64,000 nt of DNA from Erwinia sp. OLFS4 (GTDB lineage: Bacteria; Pseudomonadota; Gammaproteobacteria; Enterobacterales; Enterobacteriaceae), in contig NZ_MOMB01000046.1 in NCBI RefSeq assembly GCF_002752165.1, positions 1-64,000 on the forward strand, read 5' to 3'. The translations under genes and the position numbers were made by a program. The notes under the pieces were generated by a model. That model was given only the letters and a program-made list of their open reading frames with translations, was not told the origin of the DNA and ran no database searches. Each line of letters starts with the position of its first letter. Positions within the stretch are counted from its first letter, which is position 1. Of the stretch, positions 1 through 9,957 are shown piece by piece.

Positions 1-178
1 AGCATCTGACGGGCAAAATTTTCACCCAACGCATTGAACGTAATAACCTGACGCTCCGCACCCGCATTAAACGGTTGGCTCGTAAAACAATCTGCTTTTC
101 GCGCTCAGTTGAGATCCACGAAAAAGTCATTGGAGCGTTTATCGAGAAACACATGTTCTACTAATTGGAGGCATCACC
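1..178 (+). mobile_element. IS1-family insertion sequence, right end only
   Basis: The window opens inside an IS1-family element. Its transposase frame ends at 162-164 and is followed by TTGGAGGCATCACC, ending at 178. Read inward this is GGTGATGCCTCCAA, very close to the classical IS1 terminal repeat GGTGATGCTGCCAAC, so 178 is taken as the outer end. IS1 usually makes a target duplication of about 9 bp, which would begin at 179, but the other copy lies outside the window. The element sits about 200 bp upstream of rimO. Confidence 0.85.
3..164 (+). CDS. insB: IS1 transposase InsB, C-terminal fragment (cut by window edge)
   Basis: The frame reads HLTGKIFTQRIERNN at the left edge and ends EKVIGAFIEKHMFY, followed by TAA. 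This is the C-terminal part of the InsB (InsAB') transposase of IS1-family elements, which carries the DDE-type catalytic region upstream of what is visible here. The HMFY ending differs from the HYQ ending of E. coli IS1A, so this is a variant IS1 isoform. The gene is incomplete only because the window starts inside it. No frameshift is visible in the 53 codons present. Confidence 0.85.
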   Translation, partial: HLTGKIFTQRIERNNLTLRTRIKRLARKTICFSRSVEIHEKVIGAFIEKHMFY

Positions 179-383
179 CAAATGTTTTCATTATTTCTTC
201 CCTGATATTATTTCATCGGTTTAATCCATAAACGCCTGTGAAATCATAACAAAAAACGCTTTGATTGTATAAAATTGATAAAAATGTGTATGACTGTGTT
301 TGCTGACCGGCATACAGGGGTGTGAATAAAGTTTAGCCGTGTTGTATACTCCGCGTTTTCCGAGCAATGTACAGTATAACGAA
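179..383. other. Intergenic region between IS1 end and rimO
   Basis: About 200 bp, AT-rich on the IS side. I see no gene. TATACT at 345-350 could be a -10 element for rimO, but the best -35 partner around 322-327 is poor. An in-frame GTG at 339 would add 15 residues to RimO and is not preferred. Confidence 0.4.
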
Positions 384-1691
384 ATGGCTAAGATTGGTTT
401 TTTATCATTGGGTTGCCCAAAGAATCTGGTTGATTCTGAACGCATTCTCACCGAATTACGCAACGAAGGCTATCAGGTGGTGCCAAGTTATGATGACGCG
501 GAACTGGTCATCGTTAACACCTGCGGCTTTATCGACAGCGCGGTCCAGGAATCGCTGGAAGCCATCGGCGAAGCGCTGAACGAAAATGGCAAAGTCATTG
601 TCACCGGCTGTCTCGGCGCCAAAGAAAACCAGATTCGTGAAGTACATCCGAAAGTACTGGAGATAACCGGGCCGCACAGTTATGAACAAGTGCTGTCACA
701 CGTTCATCATTACGTGCCCAAACCCAAACATGACCCGTTTATCAGTCTGGTCCCTGAACAAGGGGTTAAGCTGACGCCACGCCACTACGCTTACCTGAAA
801 ATTTCGGAAGGCTGTAATCACCGCTGTACCTTCTGTATTATTCCCTCCATGCGTGGCGATCTCGATAGCCGGCCGGTTGGTAACGTACTTGATGAAGCCA
901 GACGTCTGGTGGAATCCGGGGTAAAAGAGCTGCTGGTTATTTCTCAGGATACCTCTGCCTATGGCGTCGATGTCAAACATCGTACCGGTTTCTGGAACGG
1001 CGCACCGGTCAAAACCAGTATGGTCAGCCTGTGTGAACAGCTGGCAAAACTGGGGGTATGGGTACGTCTGCATTATGTCTATCCCTATCCCCACGTCGAT
1101 GACGTCATTCCACTGATGGCACAAGGCAAAATCCTGCCTTATCTCGACATTCCGCTGCAGCACGCCAGCCCGCGAATACTAAAACTGATGAAGCGCCCAG
1201 GCGCCGTTGAACGGACCCTTGAGCGGATAAAGCGCTGGCGCGAAATCTGCCCGGAGCTGACGCTGCGTTCCACCTTTATCGTCGGCTTTCCTGGTGAAAC
1301 CGAAGAAGACTTCCAGATGCTGCTCGATTTTCTCACAGCGGCACGTCTGGATCGGGTCGGCTGTTTTCGCTACAGCCCGGTGGAAGGCGCCAGTGCCAAT
1401 CAGCTGCCCGACCCGGTGCCAGAAGAGGTCAAGCAGGCACGCTACGATCGGTTTATGCAGCTACAACAACAGATATCAGCAGAACGCCTGCAGGAAAAAG
1501 TGGGACGTGAAATTCTGGTTATCATTGATGAAGTGGATAACGATGGCGCCATTGGCCGCAGCATGGCTGACGCCCCGGAGATCGACGGCGCGGTTTACCT
1601 CAATGGCGAACGTAACGTAAAAGCCGGTGACATTGTGCGCGCTCGCGTCGAGCACGCCGACGAATACGACCTCTGGGCCAGCCGCTGTTAG
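384..1691 (+). CDS. rimO: Ribosomal protein S12 methylthiotransferase RimO
   Basis: Radical-SAM enzyme that adds a methylthio group to a conserved aspartate of ribosomal protein S12 in the cytosol. From the ATG at 384 the protein has 435 residues. The N-terminal UPF0004 domain carries its iron-sulfur cysteines near residues 11, 47 and 76 (the first in [14 protein letters not shown]). The radical-SAM CxxxCxxC motif is CNHRCTFC at about 144-151, and a C-terminal TRAM-type RNA-binding region follows. The sequence aligns throughout with E. coli RimO (441 aa). The start at 384 (MAKIGF) is chosen because homologues begin only a few residues before KIGF. It is convergent with gsiD and apparently monocistronic. 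Confidence 0.97.
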   Translation: MAKIGFLSLGCPKNLVDSERILTELRNEGYQVVPSYDDAELVIVNTCGFIDSAVQESLEAIGEALNENGKVIVTGCLGAKENQIREVHPKVLEITGPHSYEQVLSHVHHYVPKPKHDPFISLVPEQGVKLTPRHYAYLKISEGCNHRCTFCIIPSMRGDLDSRPVGNVLDEARRLVESGVKELLVISQDTSAYGVDVKHRTGFWNGAPVKTSMVSLCEQLAKLGVWVRLHYVYPYPHVDDVIPLMAQGKILPYLDIPLQHASPRILKLMKRPGAVERTLERIKRWREICPELTLRSTFIVGFPGETEEDFQMLLDFLTAARLDRVGCFRYSPVEGASANQLPDPVPEEVKQARYDRFMQLQQQISAERLQEKVGREILVIIDEVDNDGAIGRSMADAPEIDGAVYLNGERNVKAGDIVRARVEHADEYDLWASRC

Positions 1692-1704
1692 GCTGACACA
1701 GCCT

Positions 1705-1739
1705 TAAGCGCATCAGCCGTATACTTGCGGATGCGCTTA
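1705..1739. terminator. Hairpin between convergent rimO and gsiD
   Basis: TAAGCGCATC at 1705-1714 pairs perfectly with GATGCGCTTA at 1730-1739 around a 15-nt loop. There is no run of T on either side, so this is at best a weak intrinsic terminator or an mRNA-stabilising 3' hairpin shared by the two convergent genes. Confidence 0.45.
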
Positions 1740-1810
1740 TTGCCCGTCGCATCAGCGCTAACGCCTGCCCGAACAGAATTTTTGGCTAATCCGGGTTTCC
1801 TCTGCCGGCC

Positions 1811-2716
1811 TTAGTTTTTCAGCTTAGGGTCCAGCGCGTCTCGCAAGCCGTCACCCAGCAGGTTAAACGCCAGGACCGTCAGAAAAATCGCCAGGCTGGG
1901 AAAAATCGCCACGTGCGGCGCCATCACCATATCGGCACGCGCTTCATTCAGCATGGTTCCCCACTCTGGCGTCGGCGGTTGTGCGCCAAGACCAAGAAAA
2001 GAGAGGCTGGCGGCGGAAATAATTGACGTACCAATCCGCATAGTGAAATAGACCACTATTGACGAAACGGTTCCCGGCAAAATATGCCGCCAGATAATCG
2101 TCATATCTGACGCGCCAATACTGCGTGCTGACTCAATATAAGTCATATATTTAAGTACTAAGGTATTACCACGCACCAGACGGGCAAAAGCCGGAACGCT
2201 AAAAATAGCCACGGCAACAATCACATTTGAGATACCGCTGCCCATCATCGCCACCACGGCGATAGCTAACAAAATGCCGGGAAAGGCAAACAGGACATCG
2301 CAGATACGCATAATAAGCCGATCCCACCAGCCTTCATAATAACCGGCCAGCAGCCCAAGAAAAATGCCGATTACCGCCCCGATAGCCACCGATAAAAAGC
2401 CGGCAATCAGCGAGATCCGCGTCCCCACCAGCACCCGACTGAAAATATCACGCCCCAGGGCGTCAACACCAAACCAGTGCAGCGCTGAAGGCCCCTGATT
2501 CAGACGATCATAATCAAAATAATTTTCAGCGTCGAACGGCGCCAGTGCCGGTGCAAACACTGCCAGCACAATCAGTACCAGCACAAACAAGCCGGCGGTG
2601 ACAGCCAGCGGCTGCCGGCAAAAGCGCCGCCAGAATTCATGCCAGGGCGTGCGGACACGCGTAGCGGGTACCACAGGCATCGCCGAAAGCAGCGCGCGAC
2701 GTCGCCAGTTTTTCAT
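1811..2716 (-). CDS. gsiD: Glutathione ABC importer, permease GsiD
   Basis: Inner-membrane permease of the GsiABCD importer for glutathione (DppC/OppC-type). It has 301 residues, close to 303 in E. coli, with near-identical C-terminal two thirds. A cytoplasmic N-terminal stretch precedes the first membrane segment at about 35-60, and about six segments follow. The EAA-type loop that docks on the ATPase is visible as [20 protein letters not shown]. It is the last gene of gsiA-B-C-D, starting 9 bp after gsiC ends, so it is probably translated from the same message and pairs with GsiC. Confidence 0.96.
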   Translation of the reverse strand: MKNWRRRALLSAMPVVPATRVRTPWHEFWRRFCRQPLAVTAGLFVLVLIVLAVFAPALAPFDAENYFDYDRLNQGPSALHWFGVDALGRDIFSRVLVGTRISLIAGFLSVAIGAVIGIFLGLLAGYYEGWWDRLIMRICDVLFAFPGILLAIAVVAMMGSGISNVIVAVAIFSVPAFARLVRGNTLVLKYMTYIESARSIGASDMTIIWRHILPGTVSSIVVYFTMRIGTSIISAASLSFLGLGAQPPTPEWGTMLNEARADMVMAPHVAIFPSLAIFLTVLAFNLLGDGLRDALDPKLKN

Positions 2717-2725
2717 TATGCACCC

Positions 2726-3646
2726 TTACTCATAGCGAATAGCCGGATTAATCGCCGCATAAAGCATATCGACCAGCAGATTAATAAGAATAAATTCCAG
2801 CGAAAACAGCAGAATTTCGGCCTGAATCACCGGATAATCACGCATTTCGACGGAATCCACTAACAACCGTCCCAATCCCGGCCAGTTAAACACCACTTCC
2901 ACCACAATCGAGCCACCCAGCAAAAAACCAAACTGCAGCCCCATCATGGTGACCACCGGGATCATGGCGTTACGCAATCCGTGTTTCAGCACCACCAGGC
3001 TTTCACGCACCCCTTTGGCTCGCGCGGTACGCATATAATCTTCCTGCATCACCTCCACAAAGGATGCGCGGGTAAAACGCGCCATTACCGCGGCTACCGC
3101 TGCGCCCAGAGTCAGCGAGGGTAAAATATAGTGCTGCCAGCTGTCAGCACCGACGGTGGGCAACCAGCCGAGTTGTACGGAAAAGACCTGCATCAGCAGC
3201 ATGCCGAGGGCAAAAGCAGGAAAAGAGATGCCTGACACCGCCAGCGTCATCCCCAGCCGATCCGGCCAGCGGTTACGCCACACGGCAGAAATAATGCCAA
3301 TTGCCATGCCAACGATCACCGACCAGACCATGCTGGACATCGTGAGCCAGAGCGTTGGCAGAAAACGTGAAGCGATTTCAACTGAAACCGGCCTTTTCGA
3401 TACCATCGAATCACCAAAATCGCCCCGCAGCGCATGACTGATAAAATGCCAGAATTGCGTAGTCAGCGGCTGATCGAGTCCCAGCTGCTGACGCACCATT
3501 GCCACCACCGTTGCGTCTGCCTCCGGTCCGGCAATTAACCGCGCCGGGTCTCCCGGTAAAAAATGCACAAACAGGAATACCAGCACCGCCACAATCAGCA
3601 GCGTTGGGATCAGTCCGGCGAGGCGCTTGATAAAGTAATTAAACAT
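2726..3646 (-). CDS. gsiC: Glutathione ABC importer, permease GsiC
   Basis: Second permease of the glutathione importer (DppB/OppB-type), 306 residues from the ATG at 3646, the same length as E. coli GsiC. An upstream in-frame ATG at 3658 would add four residues (MDRR). [17 protein letters not shown] gives the typical first membrane segment. [15 protein letters not shown] follows in the periplasmic part and the EAA-type loop [19 protein letters not shown] is intact. The C-terminus AINPAIRYE matches E. coli almost exactly. It lies between gsiB and gsiD, and a strong hairpin separates it from gsiB, which probably lowers permease expression relative to the binding protein. Confidence 0.96.
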   Translation of the reverse strand: MFNYFIKRLAGLIPTLLIVAVLVFLFVHFLPGDPARLIAGPEADATVVAMVRQQLGLDQPLTTQFWHFISHALRGDFGDSMVSKRPVSVEIASRFLPTLWLTMSSMVWSVIVGMAIGIISAVWRNRWPDRLGMTLAVSGISFPAFALGMLLMQVFSVQLGWLPTVGADSWQHYILPSLTLGAAVAAVMARFTRASFVEVMQEDYMRTARAKGVRESLVVLKHGLRNAMIPVVTMMGLQFGFLLGGSIVVEVVFNWPGLGRLLVDSVEMRDYPVIQAEILLFSLEFILINLLVDMLYAAINPAIRYE

Positions 3647-3660
3647 GCGTCTATCCATGG

Positions 3661-3690
3661 CGCGCCGCCGTGGCGTTCAGCGGCGGCGCG
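3661..3690 (-). other. Strong hairpin in the gsiB-gsiC intergenic gap
   Basis: CGCGCCGCCG at 3661-3670 and CGGCGGCGCG at 3681-3690 form a perfect 10-bp GC stem with a 10-nt loop in the 51-bp gap between gsiB and gsiC. No T-run follows in the direction of transcription. Such hairpins behind binding-protein genes commonly protect the upstream message and reduce read-through to permease genes. That role is inferred here. Confidence 0.65.
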
Positions 3691-3697
3691 TACTCGC

Positions 3698-5233
3698 TTA
3701 TTTCACGTCGGCCTCATCAAAACTAAAGGCCGTGTCAGGCATAACATAAAAGCCGCTGAGCTTTTTACTTTTGGCCGACACCAGTTTTTCTACCACCAGC
3801 GGGATCCACGGATGGTCATTCCAGATGCGATCCTGGGCATCTTTATACAGCGCGGCCTTTTTATCGTTATCGGTGGTTTTCAGCGCCTCATCAAGGTCCT
3901 GATCCACCTGTTTGTTACTGTAAAACGCCGTATTAAAGATGGCCGGTGGCCAGGAAGCTGTCGCAAATAACGGTGCCAGCGCCCAGTTAGCTTCGCCGGT
4001 CGACGCTGACCAGCCAGTATAAAACATCCTGACCCCACTCTCTTTTTGCCCCTTACCTTCTACTTCCGCCGAACGCTGACCAGCATCCATCGCCCTGACC
4101 TGCACCTTAACCCCGACCTGAGCCAGCTGCTGCTGGGTAAACTGCAATACTTTCTGCGCCGTACTGTGATTATGTGACGACCAGAGGGTGGTGGTGAAAC
4201 CCTCGGGGTAACCCGCTTGTTTTAACAATTCACGGGCTTTCGCCGGATTGTACTCATAGGCCGGATAAGTGCGGGAAAACTGGATAGCCGGTGGCAGAAT
4301 ACCGGTAGCCGGCGTGGCATAACCGGCAAACGCCACTTTGACCAGCGCCGGCCGATTAATGGCATACTCAAGCGCTTCACGAACCCTGGGGTTATCAAAC
4401 GGCTTTTGCGTCACGTTAAGGCTGATATAACGCTGCATAATGGACGGCGTAGAGACCAGATCCACTTTGCTGCTTTTTTCCAGTAGCGGCGCCTGCTCAT
4501 AAGGAATGGGAAATGCAAAGTCAGCCTCACCGGTCTGCAGCATGGCCGCACGGGTATTGTTATCAACCACCGGCCGCCAGGTAATGCTGTCCAGCTTCGG
4601 ATAACCTTTATGCCAGTAACCAGGGAAACGGGTTACTTTGACAAAATCCGTCTGGTTCCACAGTGCGAACTGGTAAGGACCGGTGCCAACCGGATGAAAA
4701 CCAATATCTTTACCATATTTTTTCAGCGCCGCCGGCGAAATCATCGCCGCCACCGGGCTGGCAAGCGTATTGATAAAAGCCGAAAACGGCTGTTTCAGCG
4801 TCACCTTCACGGTGTTGTCATCCACCACTTCCGTCTTATCGATGGCTTTAAACAAATTGTAGCGCTTAAGGTGATTGTCGGGATTGCTGGCTCTGTCGAG
4901 GTTCACTTTCACCGCACTGGCATTAAAGTCAGTGCCATCCTGAAACTTTACCCCAGGACGCAGCCTGATGGTGTAACTCAGGCCATCGGGACTGGCCTGA
5001 TAACTCTGCGCCAGCACATTTTCCAGTTTCATGTCCTTATCAAAACCGAACAATCCTTCGTAGAACGATTTTGCCACCGCCTGCGACAGCGTGTCATTCG
5101 CGTCGTAGGGATCCAGGGTGGTAAAATTTGACCCGACGGCAACGGTAATGTCTTTTGCTGCCCAGGCAGGTGAGAGTGCAGCGGCGCTGACTAAGCCCAG
5201 CGCCAGCTGCCATTTGCGTGATGCTTTCATCAT
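3698..5233 (-). CDS. gsiB: Glutathione-binding periplasmic protein GsiB
   Basis: Solute-binding protein (SBP family 5) that captures glutathione in the periplasm and delivers it to GsiCD. It has 511 residues against 512 in E. coli. A Sec signal peptide occupies about residues 1-25, ending in SPAWA before AKDITVAV. The mature part starts with the [14 protein letters not shown] segment typical of GsiB, and [20 protein letters not shown] is the usual family-5 signature region. The start is either of two adjacent ATGs (5233 or 5230). It lies 48 bp downstream of gsiA. E. coli has iaaA at the head of this operon; here it is absent. Confidence 0.96.
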   Translation of the reverse strand: MMKASRKWQLALGLVSAAALSPAWAAKDITVAVGSNFTTLDPYDANDTLSQAVAKSFYEGLFGFDKDMKLENVLAQSYQASPDGLSYTIRLRPGVKFQDGTDFNASAVKVNLDRASNPDNHLKRYNLFKAIDKTEVVDDNTVKVTLKQPFSAFINTLASPVAAMISPAALKKYGKDIGFHPVGTGPYQFALWNQTDFVKVTRFPGYWHKGYPKLDSITWRPVVDNNTRAAMLQTGEADFAFPIPYEQAPLLEKSSKVDLVSTPSIMQRYISLNVTQKPFDNPRVREALEYAINRPALVKVAFAGYATPATGILPPAIQFSRTYPAYEYNPAKARELLKQAGYPEGFTTTLWSSHNHSTAQKVLQFTQQQLAQVGVKVQVRAMDAGQRSAEVEGKGQKESGVRMFYTGWSASTGEANWALAPLFATASWPPAIFNTAFYSNKQVDQDLDEALKTTDNDKKAALYKDAQDRIWNDHPWIPLVVEKLVSAKSKKLSGFYVMPDTAFSFDEADVK

Positions 5234-5281
5234 TGTACTTTTTCTCCTGTAATACCCTGTCTTATTAAACCCATGAATTTG

Positions 5282-7144
5282 CTAAAACCCGTCGCCAACG
5301 TGACGGGCAACAAAATGGTCCGGCGACACTTCACGCAACGGTATGCTTTCCGGCACATCGCCCGCAGCACGAATAGCACCGGGGATTTCATCAACCTGCA
5401 ACAGCGCGTCCCGACGCCGTACCGTCGGGTCTGCCACCGGTACTGCCGACATCAGCTTGCGGGTATAGGGATGCTGCGGATGTTCAAACACCGCCTGACG
5501 CGGGCCTATTTCAACAATCTGTCCAAGATACATTACCGCCACCCGATGACTGATCCGCTCCACCACCGCCATATCATGTGAGATAAATAAAAACGCAATA
5601 CCAAATTCCCGCTGCAGGTCCAGCATCAGATTGATAATCTGCGCCTGAATTGACACATCCAGCGCCGAAACCGCTTCGTCAGCGATAACCACTTTGGGAT
5701 TAAGCGCCAGTGCGCGCGCGATACAGATACGCTGACGCTGACCACCTGAGAACTGGTGCGGATAACGCCAGGCATGCTGCGGCTGTAATCCTACCCGCTC
5801 AAGCAGCATCGCCACCCGCGCCTGGGCAGCCGCACCCCGTTCGATACCGTGCACCAGCAGCGGTTCCATAATGGAATATCCCACCGTTAGCCGTGGATCA
5901 AGGGAGGCGTAAGGATCCTGAAAAATAAACTGTATATCACGCCGCAGGTGGGCCAGCGCTGCCCCACGCAGATTGTCAATGCGCTGACCGTTAAAAGTGA
6001 TGGTTCCCCCTTGACTTTTAACCAGCCGCAGTAGCGAACGCCCGGTGGTCGATTTTCCACAACCGGATTCACCCACCAGTGCCAGAGTTTCACCGGGCAT
6101 TAAATCGAAACTGACATTTTCCACCGCATGCACCCGACGGGTAACGCGATTAAATAAGCCGCTGCGTAAATCAAACCTGGTGGTCAGATTACGAACCTGT
6201 AATACCGGCCCGCTGGCGCGATTAACGGTATCCTGTTCGCTGTCTGCGGGTGCCGTCGGCGAGGGTTCAGGCAGCGGAAACTTTTGTGGAAAGGCTTTAC
6301 CCCGCATCGCACCCAGTTTAGGCACCGCCGCCAGCAGCGCGCGGGTATAAGCATGACCAGGCGCGCTAAAAATTTGTTTTACCGGACCTTGTTCCACTCG
6401 CTCACCGCGATACATCACCTGTACGCGGTCAGCCATTTCTGCCACCACGCCCATATCATGGGTAATAAAAATCACCCCCATTTCCATCTCTTTTTGCAGT
6501 AAGCGGATCAGCGACAGAATCTGTGCCTGTACCGTAACGTCCAGGGCGGTGGTTGGTTCATCGGCAATCAGCAACGCCGGACGGCAGGATAACGCCATGG
6601 CAATCATCACCCGCTGGCGCATGCCTCCGGAAAGCTGGTGAGGAAAACGATCGAGCAAATTACGCGCGTCGGGAATACGCACCCGATCCAACAGCTGTAA
6701 GGCTTCCCGTCTTGCCGCCTGATGGCTTTTTCCCTGATGTAAACGAATCGATTCGGCGATCTGCTCACCCACCGGAAAAACCGGATTAAGCGAGGTCATT
6801 GGCTCCTGAAAAATCATGGCCATATCTGCGCCGCGCACCCGACGTAGCAGGTGAGGCGACGCGCTGGCCAGATTCAACAGGCTGTTATCGCGCCGCCGCA
6901 GCCACATTTCTCCCTGGTCAATGATGCCGCCTCCCTGCTCAACCAGACGCATAAGGGCCAGTGAAGTCACCGACTTTCCCGAACCCGATTCGCCAACAAT
7001 CGCCAGCGTTTCACCCCGTCTGACTGAAAGCGATATATTATTTACCGCCTGAATACGTTCGCCATCGCGCTGAAAGCTGACGCTGAGGTTGGTGACTGCC
7101 AGCACCTGATCGGCGGCCATCCCGGTTTGTGAATTTTCCGTCAT
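5282..7144 (-). CDS. gsiA: Glutathione ABC importer, duplicated ATPase GsiA
   Basis: Cytoplasmic ATPase with two fused ABC domains energising GsiBCD. It has 620 residues from the ATG at 7144, similar to the 623 of E. coli. Domain 1 has Walker A GESGSGKS, signature LSGGMRQR and Walker [10 protein letters not shown]. Domain 2 has [16 protein letters not shown] and [12 protein letters not shown]. Each half is followed by an oligopeptide-transporter C-terminal region ([12 protein letters not shown] and [12 protein letters not shown]). An in-frame ATG at 7162 would add six residues; 7144 matches the E. coli N-terminus better and has AGGG seven bases upstream. It is the first gene of the operon and divergent from moeA. 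Confidence 0.95.
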   Translation of the reverse strand: MTENSQTGMAADQVLAVTNLSVSFQRDGERIQAVNNISLSVRRGETLAIVGESGSGKSVTSLALMRLVEQGGGIIDQGEMWLRRRDNSLLNLASASPHLLRRVRGADMAMIFQEPMTSLNPVFPVGEQIAESIRLHQGKSHQAARREALQLLDRVRIPDARNLLDRFPHQLSGGMRQRVMIAMALSCRPALLIADEPTTALDVTVQAQILSLIRLLQKEMEMGVIFITHDMGVVAEMADRVQVMYRGERVEQGPVKQIFSAPGHAYTRALLAAVPKLGAMRGKAFPQKFPLPEPSPTAPADSEQDTVNRASGPVLQVRNLTTRFDLRSGLFNRVTRRVHAVENVSFDLMPGETLALVGESGCGKSTTGRSLLRLVKSQGGTITFNGQRIDNLRGAALAHLRRDIQFIFQDPYASLDPRLTVGYSIMEPLLVHGIERGAAAQARVAMLLERVGLQPQHAWRYPHQFSGGQRQRICIARALALNPKVVIADEAVSALDVSIQAQIINLMLDLQREFGIAFLFISHDMAVVERISHRVAVMYLGQIVEIGPRQAVFEHPQHPYTRKLMSAVPVADPTVRRRDALLQVDEIPGAIRAAGDVPESIPLREVSPDHFVARHVGDGF

Positions 7145-7442
7145 ACCTTCGCCCTGTCGCATTGCCGCCAGCGATGACGGCTAACAGACCTAAATCATTT
7201 TAAAAAACACCAGGTTAGATTATTTTACTTTATAGATCGTCTAATTTTTGACTATAGGTAGGCGACAGAAGGATGTAAAGAAGAAACGTTATCTGTTGAT
7301 AATAACGCTTGGTTTTAACTTATAGCGTTTCGTGCGCCTGACGCATAAAAAAGCGGTTGTGCTTCATTCCGCTTACCGATTCAGGCGATAATAGGTTAAC
7401 CAACTGCAACAGCACCATCCAGCGGATCAATCTGGAGAAATA
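7145..7442. promoter_or_regulatory. Divergent control region between gsiA and moeA
   Basis: About 300 bp with no ORF, AT-rich near gsiA. An imperfect dyad lies at about 7285-7310 (AACGTTATC and GATAATAACG around TGTT). I could not assign it to a regulator. No molybdenum-cofactor riboswitch fold was recognised. The moeA ribosome-binding site is GGAG just before the ATG at 7443. Confidence 0.4.
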
Positions 7443-8678
7443 ATGGAGAACTTTACTGCCGGCCTCATTTCACTTGATGAGGCGCTCAACACCATGCAGG
7501 CAGACCTGACTCCGGTCACCACTCGCCAGCGGGTTGCCCTGCGCGGCGCGGCTCAGCATATTACTGCCGGGCCGGTGATATCACCGGTGAACGTCCCCCC
7601 CTTTGCCAATGCCGCCATGGATGGTTATGCCGTGCGGCTGGCCGACCTTACCCATGAGGATAGCCTCAGTGTGGCGGGTAAAGTCTTTGCCGGCAGCCCC
7701 TGGCAAGGAGAGTGGCCTGCAGGTAGCTGTATCCGTATTATGACTGGCGCTCCCCTGCCCCCTGGTACTGACGCTGTGGTTATGCAGGAAGAAACGGAAA
7801 GCCACGGCGATAAAATCCGCTTTACCACCCCGGTTAGCGCCGGGCAGCATATTCGCCTGGCCGGGGAAGATCTGCGTCAGGGTGATAAAGTACTGGAGGC
7901 CGGTGTACGTCTGGGTGCCGCCAGTTTACCGCTGCTGGCATCACTGGGAATTGCCGACGTCGAAGTATTACGTCCGCTAAAAGTGGCTCTGTTTTCCACC
8001 GGTGATGAACTCTGTCCCCCCGGCCAACCGCTGGCAGCAGGACAAATCTATGATACCAATCGCCTGACCGTCAGCCTGATGCTGGATAAACTTGGCTGTC
8101 AGGTCATCGATCTGGGAATTATTGCTGACGATCCCGATGCCTTACGTAGCGCCTTTCTGCAGGCTGACCGCGAAGCCGATGTGGTGATCAGCACCGGTGG
8201 CGTGTCGGTAGGTGAAGCCGATTACACCAAAGCCATTCTTGAGGAACTGGGCGAAATTACCTTCTGGAAACTGGCAATTAAACCGGGGAAACCCTTCGCG
8301 TTTGGCCGGCTGGCACACAGCTGGTTCTGCGGTCTGCCGGGCAATCCGGTCTCCGCCACCGTCACGTTTTATCAGCTGGTACAGCCGCTGCTGGCGAGAC
8401 TCGGCGGCCAGCGGGATGCAATCTTTCCGCCGCGGCAGCGCGTACGCGCAGCCAGCCTGCTGAAAAAATCAGCCGGACGCCTTGATTTCCAGCGCGGCAG
8501 AGTTGAACGTAACGCCCAGGGCGAACTGGAAGTCCACAGCACCGGCCCGCAAGGTTCACATATTTTCAGTTCATTCAGTCAGGCTAACTGTTTTATTGTG
8601 CTTGAGCGCGAACGCGCCAACGTTCAGCCAGGAGAATGGGTGGAAATCGAGCCGTTTAATGCATTACTGGAGGACTGA
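7443..8678 (+). CDS. moeA: Molybdopterin molybdenumtransferase MoeA
   Basis: Inserts molybdate into adenylylated molybdopterin, the last step of molybdenum-cofactor synthesis, in the cytosol. It has 411 residues, the usual length. Family motifs are present in order: [10 protein letters not shown] near the N-terminus, [47 protein letters not shown] and GLPGNPVSA, then a C-terminal domain IV. GGAG precedes the ATG. Its TGA abuts the moeB ATG (TGAATG), so the two are translationally coupled as in E. coli. Confidence 0.97.
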   Translation: MENFTAGLISLDEALNTMQADLTPVTTRQRVALRGAAQHITAGPVISPVNVPPFANAAMDGYAVRLADLTHEDSLSVAGKVFAGSPWQGEWPAGSCIRIMTGAPLPPGTDAVVMQEETESHGDKIRFTTPVSAGQHIRLAGEDLRQGDKVLEAGVRLGAASLPLLASLGIADVEVLRPLKVALFSTGDELCPPGQPLAAGQIYDTNRLTVSLMLDKLGCQVIDLGIIADDPDALRSAFLQADREADVVISTGGVSVGEADYTKAILEELGEITFWKLAIKPGKPFAFGRLAHSWFCGLPGNPVSATVTFYQLVQPLLARLGGQRDAIFPPRQRVRAASLLKKSAGRLDFQRGRVERNAQGELEVHSTGPQGSHIFSSFSQANCFIVLERERANVQPGEWVEIEPFNALLED

Positions 8679-9434
8679 ATGGCCGAGCGGCTGAGCGATG
8701 ACGAGATGCTGCGCTACAACCGGCAGATTATGCTACGCGGTTTTGACTTTGACGGACAGGAAGCGTTAAAGGCGGCCAGGGTACTGATCGTCGGTCTGGG
8801 TGGGCTAGGCTGCGCTGCCGCTCAGTATCTCGCCGGTGCCGGTATCGGCACCCTGACACTGCTTGATTTTGATCGCGTCTCACTGTCAAATCTGCAGCGT
8901 CAGGTACTGCACAGCCAGGCAACCATCGGTGAAGCGAAGGTGATTTCAGCCCGTCGCCGGCTGACCGAACTCAATCCGCTGATCGCCGTGGACGCAATTG
9001 ATGCGCATTATGACGATCAGCAGCTGACACAATTACTGCAGCGCCAGCATCTGGTGCTCGACTGCAGCGATAACCTTAGCACACGCGAACAGCTCAACCG
9101 CCTGTGTTATGAACGGCGCCTGCCGCTGGTATCCGCCGCGGCCATTCGTATGGAAGGACAGATCAGCGTCTTTAGCGGGCAGCCGGACGCCCCCTGTTAT
9201 CGCTGCATCAGCCGGCTGTTCGGTGAGCAAACGCTAAGTTGTGCTGAAACCGGCGTGATGGCGCCGCTGGTTGGCGTGATCGGTAGCCTGCAGGCAATGG
9301 AAGCAATTCGCCTGCTGACCGGCTACGGCAAAGCGGTAAGCGGCACCCTGTTGCTTTATGATGCTATGACCCTGCAATTTCGCCAGATGACGCTGCAAAA
9401 AGATCCCCACTGTGAAGTCTGCGGTCAGGCCTGA
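8679..9434 (+). CDS. moeB: Molybdopterin-synthase adenylyltransferase MoeB
   Basis: E1-like enzyme that adenylates the C-terminus of MoaD so it can be thiolated for molybdopterin synthesis. It has 251 residues (249 in E. coli). The nucleotide-binding loop is VGLGGLGCAAAQYLAGAG at about 37-54, the segment DFDRVSLSNLQRQ follows, and ADP-contacting DCSDN is present. Two zinc pairs are seen, CYRC and CEVC, the second close to the C-terminus. The catalytic-type cysteine region is LSCAETGVMAP. It starts directly after the moeA stop, and no obvious terminator follows. Confidence 0.97.
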   Translation: MAERLSDDEMLRYNRQIMLRGFDFDGQEALKAARVLIVGLGGLGCAAAQYLAGAGIGTLTLLDFDRVSLSNLQRQVLHSQATIGEAKVISARRRLTELNPLIAVDAIDAHYDDQQLTQLLQRQHLVLDCSDNLSTREQLNRLCYERRLPLVSAAAIRMEGQISVFSGQPDAPCYRCISRLFGEQTLSCAETGVMAPLVGVIGSLQAMEAIRLLTGYGKAVSGTLLLYDAMTLQFRQMTLQKDPHCEVCGQA

Positions 9435-9611
9435 GGGGAACCGCAGGCCTGAATGATTTTACGCTTATTCATCGTGGGAAAATCAGCCCGGGCTTTATTA
9501 TTTTCACCGCATGTTCGAAAACAGAGCAACGCTAAGAAAAATGTCTGACAAATAGCCATATAATCCACGGGTTACTGTCAGAATCAGTGATACAGCTGAC
9601 AACGTTCCCTG
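9435..9611. other. Intergenic stretch after moeB
   Basis: About 180 bp in which I see no gene. Two CAGGCCTG copies around 9427-9454 flank the moeB stop and could form a short stem, but no T-run follows. Confidence 0.3.
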
Positions 9612-9869
9612 TCAGTCATGCTCCGTCGACGCAGCCGGTGCAGAAGTACCATTGATATCGCGTATCCGCACGGTATAAACCATTGTTGCACCCGGAGGAA
9701 TTTGGGGTGGATAACCTTCATCGCCATAGGCCAGCACCGGCGGAACCACCATAGTGAGGCTTCCATGGTTTTTAAGATGCAAATATGCAGTTATCTGCAC
9801 CTCAACCAAACGCGTAAACCGAGGCAATACGGATATCGTCAGCCGGCACGACGAATTTCAGAAGGAAAA
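9612..9869 (-). pseudogene. Degraded FKBP-type peptidyl-prolyl isomerase
   Basis: The reverse strand encodes LKNHGSLTMVVPPVLAYGDE, then YPPQIPPGATMVYTVRIRDI, ending at a TGA at 9612. This is the C-terminal half of an FKBP-type prolyl isomerase (family pattern: G-S, V-PP-LAYG, IPPGATLV-F-V-L-DI). Upstream in the same frame PRFTRLVEVQ resembles the family's PxRFxLxxVIPGW segment, but it is damaged, and a stop codon near 9870 precedes NSSC (compare the family DSS). No N-terminal domain, signal peptide or convincing start remains before ybiT. It is most likely a remnant, though a frameshifted small gene cannot be excluded. Confidence 0.65.
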
Positions 9870-9957
9870 CACAACCGCCATCAACACAAGGTAATATAAA
9901 CCTGCCAGGCGGCTTTCACCGGACATCCTGACAGGCACATGCTTACACCGCAAACAA

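Noticed and set aside
1705-1739. REP/BIME element between rimO and gsiD
   Set aside because: Hairpin is strong but lacks REP consensus and is not repeated elsewhere in the window.
7145-7442. Molybdenum-cofactor riboswitch before moeA
   Set aside because: No long conserved multi-stem leader is visible; only a short imperfect dyad.
9584-9766. Second reverse frame across the FKBP remnant
   Set aside because: Different phase from the FKBP motifs, with no recognisable sequence.
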